From JACPSX01 sp035288405 [NCBI: bacterium] (GTDB lineage: Bacteria; JACPSX01): DNA of 12,601 nucleotides. This document shows, one piece after another, positions 7,089-12,601 of this stretch. Below the pieces are notes generated by a model, which searched no databases, had not been told where the DNA came from, and saw only the letters and a list, made by a program, of their open reading frames with translations. The stretch is taken from NCBI GenBank assembly GCA_035288405.1, contig DATEAK010000292.1, positions 1-12,601 on the forward strand. Reading direction: 5' to 3'. The stretch's first letter is position 1. Each line of letters begins with the position of its first letter. The position numbers were made by a program, and so were the translations under genes.

Positions 7089-8102
7089 GTGAGCCGTGGA
7101 ATTCGAGTAAAGAGGTTTCTGTGGGTTGCCGTTGTTGTCTGGCTGGCGGTTGGGGTGTGGCCCGCCATAGCGCAAGAGAAAGTACCTTTGACCTTCGGAG
7201 ACTATCCATACGGCTATGGAGCCAACGCTCTCGTTAGCTACTCGGCTTTGTATGAAGGGATTGTGAAGCCGGAGGGAGTGGATCTCAACATTATGCACGC
7301 TCCCATCGATGCTGCCGAGCGCCTGATGATGGCGGGCCAGCGCGATTTGGGAGTCATGGCCTTCCTGGCCTACTTCACCGCTCGGGCCAAGGGGCTCCCT
7401 CTGGTCGCGTTGGCTGTTGAGCAGCGGCTCCAACCAACCGAGCCTTCCGTCCCTCCTGGAAACGCTCTCTACGTCCGAGCCGCCGCCGGGATCGATAATC
7501 CGAAGAAGCTGGAAGGAAAGAAGATTGGAATGCCGCTGCTTCGGTCCGCTTCCTCTCTTTATACCCAAGCGATCTTCCGGGATAGATTTGGAGTGGATCT
7601 GAGCAAGATCACCTGGGTGGACAAACCACCTCCTATTCTCTACCAGCTCCTCCAGTCGGGGGAAATCGACGCGGCCAATCTGTATGGGGAGCCCAGCTAC
7701 CGGGCCTTTCGGGATCCCTCGCTCAAGGTGCTCTTCGTCACCGCGAACATGTGGGGGTCCTGGACAGGCACCAACACGATCACCACTCTGATCGTCGCCA
7801 AGAAGAGTACGGTGGAGAAGTATCCCCGGGCACTCAAGAGCGTTCTATCGGCTTTGCAGAAATCCAGGGACTATGGCCTGCAGCACACGGATCAGGTCCT
7901 GGAGATTGGCGCCAAGAAACTGGGCTTTGACAAGGAGCATTTGAAGCAGGGCGTGGGGGGCAACTACTTTGCCTTTGAGGTGAGCCCGCAGGATCGGGAG
8001 AGCTTGAAGCTCCTCCTGAAGTACGCCGTGGATCTGAAGATGATCGACAAAGAGCTCGACCTGGCCACCCTGTTTGCCAACTTGGGAGAACCGGCGCGCT
8101 AA
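7089..8102 (+). CDS. NitT/TauT-like ABC transporter substrate-binding protein, copy 3 (complete, with cognate permease and ATPase)
   Basis: 337 residues from GTG 7089. The signal peptide spans residues 1-28 (RGIRVKRF, then a long hydrophobic core) with a textbook AIA cleavage site before QEKV. The mature protein follows the same plan as copy 2: LTFGDYPYGYG, PIDAAERLMMAGQRDLGVMA, LEGKKIGMPLLRSASSLYTQ, WVDKPPPILYQLLQSGEIDA, LYGEPSYRA and a C-terminal LLKYAVDLKMIDKELDLATL. It differs most from the other copies at VLFVTANMWGSWTG, the segment after the GEPSYRA motif, which may reflect a different ligand preference. A TauC-like permease starts 42 bp downstream and a TauB-like ATPase follows, so this is the receptor of a complete importer. 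In this fold the two lobes close over a small organic or anionic ligand in the periplasm. The substrate cannot be named. Confidence 0.9.
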   Translation: MSRGIRVKRFLWVAVVVWLAVGVWPAIAQEKVPLTFGDYPYGYGANALVSYSALYEGIVKPEGVDLNIMHAPIDAAERLMMAGQRDLGVMAFLAYFTARAKGLPLVALAVEQRLQPTEPSVPPGNALYVRAAAGIDNPKKLEGKKIGMPLLRSASSLYTQAIFRDRFGVDLSKITWVDKPPPILYQLLQSGEIDAANLYGEPSYRAFRDPSLKVLFVTANMWGSWTGTNTITTLIVAKKSTVEKYPRALKSVLSALQKSRDYGLQHTDQVLEIGAKKLGFDKEHLKQGVGGNYFAFEVSPQDRESLKLLLKYAVDLKMIDKELDLATLFANLGEPAR

Positions 8103-8144
8103 GAGGGACCCGTTAGCGTGTCGAAGTGAAGTCGGAGGGAGAAA

Positions 8145-8942
8145 ATGTTTCCAATACGACCCGGGAAGCGCCGCGCCTGGCTGCAAGCGGTCAAAGGAAT
8201 GCGCGGCCTGGTGATCTCTTACGCCATTACGGTTCTCTTGTGGTATGGGCTGGGATTACGCATGGGTCCGGATATTTTTCCGGGGCCACTCAGAACCGTG
8301 GTGGCCGTCGGTAAGATCCTCAGCAACGCAAATCTGACCAAGCACGTGGGGATCACATTCGGCCGGACGGTAGGCGGAGTGATCCTCTCCATGTTCATCG
8401 CCGCTGTGGCGGTACTTGGAGCCCGGTATTGGGGGCCCTTTCGCTATTATTTCCTGAGAGTATTTTATCCGGCAATGCGGGCCATCCCACCAGTGGCCGT
8501 TGCTCTCCTGGCCATCGTCTGGTTCGGCCTGGGAACAGGCACCGTCATCTTCGTCATCGTGATCACCGTACTGCCGATTTACATGATCGACTTGTGGGAA
8601 GGGCTGAAGGTGATCGATGCCACCCTGGTGGAGATGGCTTCTGTATTGACCAGCAACCGCACCCGGATTCTGAAAAAGGTGGTGTTTCCGATGCTGGTGC
8701 CGGTGCTCTTCTCTTCCACCAAGCTGTCGTTCTCGGTGGCCTTCAAGTTGGCCTTGATAGGAGAATTGCTCGGAGCGACCAGCGGCATGGGATTCATGGT
8801 CTATCTGTCCCAGCAAGAGTACAAAACCGATATGGTCTTTGCCTGGACCTTCCTGCTGGTGCTGCTCGTTGTCTTCCTTGAATTCTATTTTTTCGATCTC
8901 ACGGAAAGGAAATATCTCTACAAATGGCAGACTCCGAAATGA
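8145..8942 (+). CDS. ABC transporter permease, TauC/SsuC-like
   Basis: 265 residues from ATG 8145, preceded by GGAGGGAG with good spacing. It is a single-domain inner-membrane permease expected to act as a homodimer. Hydrophobic segments are visible near residues 21-38, 72-92, 112-146, 183-208 and 230-250. The GPDIFPGPLRTV stretch after the first helix and GELLGATSGMGFMV at 206-219 match the SsuC/TauC pattern. The EAA coupling loop at 163-182 (EMASVLTSNRTRILKKVVFP) keeps the glutamate and final VxxP pattern but has threonine at 169 where glycine is usual. The stop codon lies inside the start of the ATPase gene, so the two are translationally coupled. Confidence 0.9.
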   Translation: MFPIRPGKRRAWLQAVKGMRGLVISYAITVLLWYGLGLRMGPDIFPGPLRTVVAVGKILSNANLTKHVGITFGRTVGGVILSMFIAAVAVLGARYWGPFRYYFLRVFYPAMRAIPPVAVALLAIVWFGLGTGTVIFVIVITVLPIYMIDLWEGLKVIDATLVEMASVLTSNRTRILKKVVFPMLVPVLFSSTKLSFSVAFKLALIGELLGATSGMGFMVYLSQQEYKTDMVFAWTFLLVLLVVFLEFYFFDLTERKYLYKWQTPK

Positions 8943-9694
8943 TCGAAGTGCGGCAATTAGGCAAGCGATTTGGTTCCCTGCAGGTACTTGACAACCTCTC
9001 TTTCAAGGTGGCTCAAGGAGAGTTCGTCACGATCTTCGGACCCTCCGGATGCGGTAAAACTACACTGTTGCGGATCCTGGCGACTTTGGAGCAACCGGAT
9101 GAAGGGGCCATCGTCGTGGACGGAGTGGACGGATCCTCGCGGCATGAGGAGTATAAGGGCAAGATCAGCGTGGTCTGGCAGGATCCCCGGCTGCTGCCCT
9201 GGCGCACCGCCGTCCAAAACGTGACGTTTGCCCTGGAGATGCGCCACCCGGAGGTTTCGAAAGAGGAGGCCAGAAGTCGAGCCAATGAAACCCTGAAGCT
9301 TGTGGGACTGATGGATTTCGCCGGTCATCTCCCCCGGCAGTTAAGCGGCGGCATGCGGCAGAGGATCAACCTGGCCAGGGCTTTGGTTCTCGATGCCGAT
9401 ATCATGCTGATGGATGAACCGCTGTCCAACTTGAATGAGATTACGGAAAAGAGACAATTGATGAATGAGATTGCGCGTCTCTGGGAGGTGAAACGGAAGA
9501 CCGTCATCTACGTGACTCATTCGGTGAGCGAAGCGGTCTATCTCTCTGATCGGATCCTGGTATTTTCCGACAAGCCCACCACTCTGCTAGAAGAAGTTCG
9601 GGTTTCCTTGAGCAGGCCTCGGAATCTGACCAGCCGTACCGCCGAGGAGATCGGCAATCATATCAGCGAGCTTTTCGGAGGGATGATTGGTTAG
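8924..9694 (+). CDS. ABC transporter ATP-binding protein, TauB/SsuB-like
   Basis: 256 residues if started at ATG 8924, which overlaps the permease by 19 bp. The in-frame ATG at 8939 (MIEVRQLGKRF) gives the common ATGA overlap and is an equally good choice, five residues shorter. The motifs are Walker A GPSGCGKTT at 39-47, Q-loop Q86 (VWQDPRLLPWRTAVQNV, the form usual in the nitrate/taurine/sulfonate group), signature LSGGMRQR at 140-147, Walker B IMLMDEP at 160-166 and switch histidine H199. The D-loop reads SNLN, with asparagine 171 where aspartate is normal. There is no extra C-terminal domain, as expected for this class. It energises the TauC-like permease encoded just upstream. The gene ends 28 bp before the IS21-family element. 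Confidence 0.92.
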   Translation: MADSEMIEVRQLGKRFGSLQVLDNLSFKVAQGEFVTIFGPSGCGKTTLLRILATLEQPDEGAIVVDGVDGSSRHEEYKGKISVVWQDPRLLPWRTAVQNVTFALEMRHPEVSKEEARSRANETLKLVGLMDFAGHLPRQLSGGMRQRINLARALVLDADIMLMDEPLSNLNEITEKRQLMNEIARLWEVKRKTVIYVTHSVSEAVYLSDRILVFSDKPTTLLEEVRVSLSRPRNLTSRTAEEIGNHISELFGGMIG

Positions 9695-9722
9695 GAAATC
9701 CTGCTCAAGAAAATATTGCTTA

Positions 9723-9846
9723 TGACTGCATATTCCGACGCAATTCGGCCACCCTTCCGAGGCCAAACCGGCCACTGTTCCGATGTAAATTCGGCCACCC
9801 TTCCGAGGGGAATCCGGCTGGCGTTCCGAGCCGATTCCGGCCACTG
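9723..9846 (+). repeat. Left terminal array of the IS21-family element
   Basis: After the 10-bp tip come five tandem units that begin TTCCGA and end in a GGCCACYS-like core: 9733-9754, 9755-9777, 9778-9800, 9801-9823 and 9824-9846 (22, then 23 bp each). The fourth unit has a degenerate core (GGCTGGCG). In IS21 elements such repeats are the transposase binding sites. The 129 bp from 9847 to the istA start are non-coding and should include its promoter. Confidence 0.85.
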
Positions 9847-9975
9847 TTTCCCGGCCGGTCGGTAGGAATCGGAACGAACCCGGACTGATCGTCCCCCCAG
9901 GAGCTGTTTCCGACGCCGGGGTATTCCACCGGGGGTATCCTTGGACCTTTTCACCCAACGTGAGGAGGTCATTGG

Positions 9976-11529
9976 ATGCCCCGAAGGAGAATCCCCGTGC
10001 GCAAGATCAAGGAAGCTCTTCGTCTCAAGTTCGCCTGCGGCCTGACCGACCGCCAGGTCGCCCGCAGCCTCGGCGTGGCTCGCAGCACCGCGGCGGAGTA
10101 TTTCCGCCGCTTTGCCGCCTCGGGGCTGCCGTATCCGTTGCCCGAGGAGATCGACGACGCCTCTCTTTCGGCGCGCCTGTTCCCGTCCCCCTCGTCCCTG
10201 CCGCCTCCTCTGTCCCGTCCCCTGCCCGATTTTGCCACCCTGCAAGGGGAACTGCGCAAAAAGGGAGTGACCCTGATGCTGTTGTGGGAGGAGTACCGGC
10301 AGGATCATCCCGACGGGTACCAGTACAGCCGGTTCTGCGACCACTACCGCCTCTGGCTTCGTCGCCGGGACCTGGTGATGCGCCAAGAGTACAAAGCCGG
10401 GCAGAAGATGTTCGTCGACTATGCGGGGAAAACGATGCCCGTCGTTGTCGACCGGTTCACCGGCGAGGTCCGCGAGGCTCAGATCTTTGTGTCCGTCCTG
10501 GGGGCCTCCAACTACACGTTCGCCGAAGCGACCTGGACCCAGAGTCTTGCCGACTGGACCGCCTCCCACGGGCGGGCCTTCGAATACTTTCAGGGGGTCT
10601 GCGATGAGCTGATCCCGGACAACCTGAAAAGCGCCGTCACCACGCCCTCCTTCTACGATCCCGCACTCAATCCGACCTACGAGGAGATGGCCGCCCACTA
10701 CGGGACCGCCGTGCTGCCCGCCCGGGTCCGCAAAGCCCGGGACAAGGCGAAGGTGGAGACCGGCGTCCTTCTCGTCACCCGCTGGATCCTGGCCAGGCTT
10801 CGCCACCGCACCTTCTTCTCTCTGGCCGAACTCAACGCCGAGATCCGCCGCCTCCTCGAAGCGCTCAACCAGCGTCCCTTCCGCAAGATGGAGGGATCGC
10901 GCCAGTCCCTCTTCGAGACTATGGAGAAACCCGCGCTCAAGCCTCTGCCGGAGCGCCCCTTCGAATACGGCGAGTGGAAGAAAGCCAGGGTCAACATCGA
11001 CTACCACGTCGACGTCGAGAGGCACTACTACAGCGTCCCGTACCCTCTGCGCGGCTCCGAGGTCGACGTCCGGTTCAACGCCGCCACCGTGGAGATCCTT
11101 CACCAGGGCAAGCGGGTGGCCTCCCACGTCCGCAGCTTCCTCAAGGGCAGACACACCACCCTGCGGGAACATCTGCCTGCATCCCACCGCGAGTACCGCG
11201 ACTGGCCGCCTTCCCGACTGGTCGCCTGGGCCCAACAGATCGGCCCTCGGACCTCGGAGGTGGTCGAGACGATCCTCTCCGCCGGCGCCTACCCCGTCCA
11301 GGGATACCGCCGCTGCCTGGGGATCCTGCGTCTGGGAAAGAAGTACGGCGAAGGACGGCTGGAGAGCGCCTGTGAGCGGGCCCTGGCGCTTGGCGCCCTC
11401 TCGTACCAAAGCATCCAGTCGATCCTGAAAACTCATTCTGACAAGAAACCCTTGCGCCCCCAGAAGCCCGCCCCGGAGCCCCTGCCGGCCCACGACAACG
11501 TCCGGGGACCCGGGTATTACATCCACTGA
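9976..11529 (+). CDS. istA: IS21-family transposase IstA
   Basis: 517 residues from ATG 9976, with GAGGAGG at 9962-9968 as ribosome binding site. Residues 9-48 form a helix-turn-helix for DNA binding (KIKEALRLKFACGLTDRQVARSLGVARSTAAEYFRR). The integrase-like catalytic core has its three acidic residues in recognisable contexts: D148 in MFVDYAG, D215 in IPDNLKSAV and E261 in DKAKVETGV. The C-terminal part (VNIDYHVDVERHYYSVPYPLRG) matches the Mu-transposase-like beta domain of the family. The enzyme cuts and joins the element ends with the help of IstB, encoded 25 bp downstream. The length is normal, and no frameshift or stop interrupts the catalytic domain, so the enzyme may be active. Confidence 0.95.
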   Translation: MPRRRIPVRKIKEALRLKFACGLTDRQVARSLGVARSTAAEYFRRFAASGLPYPLPEEIDDASLSARLFPSPSSLPPPLSRPLPDFATLQGELRKKGVTLMLLWEEYRQDHPDGYQYSRFCDHYRLWLRRRDLVMRQEYKAGQKMFVDYAGKTMPVVVDRFTGEVREAQIFVSVLGASNYTFAEATWTQSLADWTASHGRAFEYFQGVCDELIPDNLKSAVTTPSFYDPALNPTYEEMAAHYGTAVLPARVRKARDKAKVETGVLLVTRWILARLRHRTFFSLAELNAEIRRLLEALNQRPFRKMEGSRQSLFETMEKPALKPLPERPFEYGEWKKARVNIDYHVDVERHYYSVPYPLRGSEVDVRFNAATVEILHQGKRVASHVRSFLKGRHTTLREHLPASHREYRDWPPSRLVAWAQQIGPRTSEVVETILSAGAYPVQGYRRCLGILRLGKKYGEGRLESACERALALGALSYQSIQSILKTHSDKKPLRPQKPAPEPLPAHDNVRGPGYYIH

Positions 11530-11554
11530 TCCCACGCGAAAGGAGACCAGGAAC

Positions 11555-12319
11555 ATGCTTGTGCACCCTCTCATGGAAACGCTCTCCCGCCTGAAGCTCG
11601 TCGGAATGGCCCGGGCGCTCGAAGAACAGCTCCGCACCCCGGAGATCGAGTCCCTCTCCTTCACTGACCGACTCGCGCTGCTCCTCGATCGCGAGAGCGT
11701 GGAGCGCGACAACCGGCGGCTCAAGAGCCGCCTCAAGGTGGCCCGCCTGCGGGAAGCCGCCGCCGTCGAGGACATCGACTACCGTCATCCCCGCGGCCTG
11801 GACAAGGCGCTCCTGCTCCACCTCACCTCCTGCGCTTTCCTGCGGGAGCACCTCAACGTCTTCATCACCGGGCCCACGGGAGTGGGCAAGACGTATCTGT
11901 CCTGCGCCCTGGGGAACAAGGCGTGCCGCGAGGGCTACAGCGTCTCCTACGTTCGCCTCCCGCGGCTGCTCGAAAACCTGGGCGTCGGCCGCGGCGACGG
12001 ACGATACGCCAAAATCCTCGACGCCTTCGCGCGCACCGAACTCCTCATCCTGGACGATTGGGCGATGGCGCCCCTGACCGACGAGCAGCGACGCGACCTC
12101 TTCGAAATCCTCGAGGATCGCTACGGCCGAAGGTCCACCATCGTCGTCAGCCAACTCCCCGTGGAGAAGTGGCACGACGCTCTCGGGGAACCCACCCTGG
12201 CCGATGCCATCCTCGACCGACTTCTTCATAACGGCTACAAGATCGCCCTCAAGGGAGAGTCCATGCGGAAAAAGAAAGGACGGAGGTTGACAGAAAACGG
12301 CCACTGTGAGAAACAGTAA
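11555..12319 (+). CDS. istB: IS21-family helper ATPase IstB
   Basis: 254 residues from ATG 11555, preceded by AAAGGAGA. It is an AAA+ protein related to DnaC that delivers target DNA to IstA. It shows the N-terminal IstB segment (LSRLKLVGMARALEEQL), Walker A GPTGVGKT at 106-113, Walker B LLILDD at 163-168, a sensor-like VVSQ at 197-200 and the conserved ADAILDRLLHNGYKI near 216-230. The length is typical. The last codons run into a copy of the GGCCACTG core of the terminal sites (around 12298-12305), so the coding region reaches the right-end array. Confidence 0.95.
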   Translation: MLVHPLMETLSRLKLVGMARALEEQLRTPEIESLSFTDRLALLLDRESVERDNRRLKSRLKVARLREAAAVEDIDYRHPRGLDKALLLHLTSCAFLREHLNVFITGPTGVGKTYLSCALGNKACREGYSVSYVRLPRLLENLGVGRGDGRYAKILDAFARTELLILDDWAMAPLTDEQRRDLFEILEDRYGRRSTIVVSQLPVEKWHDALGEPTLADAILDRLLHNGYKIALKGESMRKKKGRRLTENGHCEKQ

Positions 12320-12343
12320 TCCCCGGCGTCGCTGACGCTCCGA

Positions 12344-12421
12344 GGGTGGCCGGAATCCTCTCGGAACGATGGCCGGCTTCGTCTCGGTTCAGGTGGCCGA
12401 AATCGTCGGAATACGCATTCA
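12344..12421 (-). repeat. Right terminal array of the IS21-family element
   Basis: Read inward on the - strand from 12421, the 10-bp tip is followed by three units at 12390-12411, 12367-12389 and 12344-12366 (22, 23 and 23 bp). Units one and three begin TTCCGA; unit two begins AACCGA. Each carries a GGCCA core. The array is shorter than the left one, as often seen in this family. Between it and the istB stop is a short region with a 5-bp-stem hairpin (GCGTC/GACGC, 12326-12338) without a T-tract. Confidence 0.8.
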
Positions 12422-12454
12422 CGAGCTTCTCTGAGTTGAAAGCCCTTTCCAGCC

Positions 12455-12559
12455 TCAGTGAGCCTTCTTCCTTTGGCCAGAGTCCCGAGTGCGGACTTCA
12501 CATACTTGAGTGATGTGCCAAATCTGGCCCGGAAGATAGCGCCTCTTTGCTCGTGGCAT
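12455..12559 (-). pseudogene. Remnant of an IS200-like/REP-associated tyrosine transposase (N terminus only)
   Basis: On the - strand, from an ATG at 12559, the frame encodes MPRAKRRYLPGQIWHIT, which strongly resembles the conserved start of Y1/REP-associated transposases (the PGQIWHIT segment precedes the catalytic HUH region in that family). Similarity ends after about 18 residues, and the frame stops at 12455-12457. The next frame continues with LAKGRRLTEAGKGF, reminiscent of the AKDRRR region of these proteins, suggesting a frameshift near 12505. The HUH motif and catalytic tyrosine are absent, cut off by the IS21-family element at 12421. No clear ribosome binding site precedes it. The assignment rests on motif memory, not on a search. 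Confidence 0.4.
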
Positions 12560-12601
12560 AGGGGTCCGCGACTCGCGCTGGTTTTGGTGTCAAAAAGACG
12601 C

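Larger units (their letters stand above)
9723..12421 (+). mobile_element. IS21-family insertion sequence, apparently complete (about 2.7 kb)
   Basis: The left end reads TGACTGCATATTCCGACG from 9723. The right end, read inward on the - strand from 12421, is TGAATGCGTATTCCGACG, so 16 of the first 18 bases agree and both begin with the TG usual for this family. Inside are istA and istB, two overlapping-function genes diagnostic of IS21 elements, and tandem 22-23 bp sites at both ends. The element is visibly richer in G and C, with more C-ending codons, than the transporter genes. Its length is at the upper end for the family. No direct target duplication is evident: the left flank ends GCTTA and the right flank begins CGAGC. 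Confidence 0.9.

Noticed and set aside
9691-11775. Very long - strand open frame (694 codons) antisense to istA
   Set aside because: It is a shadow of GC-rich, C-ending codons in istA. The product is low-complexity, Gly/Arg/Val-rich without recognisable motifs, and the frame runs through the terminal repeats.
11141-12304. - strand open frame of 387 codons antisense to istA and istB
   Set aside because: It has the same codon-bias origin and covers two well-supported genes on the other strand, with no domain signal.
12287-12315. TTGACA near the end of istB as an outward promoter
   Set aside because: No acceptable -10 hexamer occurs at 16-18 bp spacing, and the motif lies inside coding sequence.
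1-12601. CRISPR array, tRNA or rRNA genes, riboswitch
   Set aside because: Reading both strands showed no regularly spaced repeats apart from the IS21 terminal units, no cloverleaf-like sequence and no rRNA-like stretches. Weak RNA structures could be missed by eye.

Overview
The window reads as a stretch of bacterial chromosome from an environmental Gram-negative-type lineage. Several secreted binding proteins carry classical Sec signal peptides, strong GGAGG-type ribosome binding sites are common, and GTG starts are frequent. Stacks of NitT/TauT-like and Fe3+-type ABC importers next to luciferase-like oxidoreductases are common in metagenomic Desulfobacterota, NC10/Rokubacteria and Tectomicrobia-type genomes, but this placement is only a guess. 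All recognisable intact genes lie on the + strand.

Region 1 (1-1735) holds two members of a paralogous periplasmic binding-protein family: a 5'-truncated copy at the window edge and a complete copy at 734-1735. Region 2 (about 1812-6892) is a likely transcription unit. It holds a luciferase-like (LLM) flavin-dependent oxidoreductase, a second and unrelated binding protein of the Fe3+/AfuA type, a fused two-domain FbpB-like permease, and an FbpC-like ATPase whose start overlaps the permease stop by 4 bp. Region 3 (about 6947-9694) is a complete TauABC/SsuABC-type cassette. It consists of a third copy of the region 1 binding protein, a single-domain permease and an ATPase. The third copy carries the same roughly 145-bp leader as the second, so the duplication unit included upstream non-coding DNA. 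A plausible model is that two or three receptor paralogues feed one TauBC-type channel, while the oxidoreductase acts on an imported organic compound. The substrate cannot be read from the sequence.

Region 4 (9723-12421) is an apparently complete IS21-family insertion sequence with istA and istB. Tandem 22-23 bp sites, five at the left end and three at the right, form the terminal arrays. The element begins 28 bp after the stop codon of the ATPase gene. I see no target-site duplication. On the right flank (12422-12601) lies a short, frameshifted remnant on the - strand that resembles the N terminus of an IS200-like/REP-associated tyrosine transposase. The rest of that gene is not on the left flank, so the two flanks were probably brought together by a deletion or recombination.

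I did not find a clearly new biological system. The points most worth following are the receptor-paralogue array with its shared leader and a 50-bp perfectly conserved block, the Fe3+-type binding protein without a tyrosine pair, the altered D-loop in the second ATPase, and the rearranged IS21 boundary.
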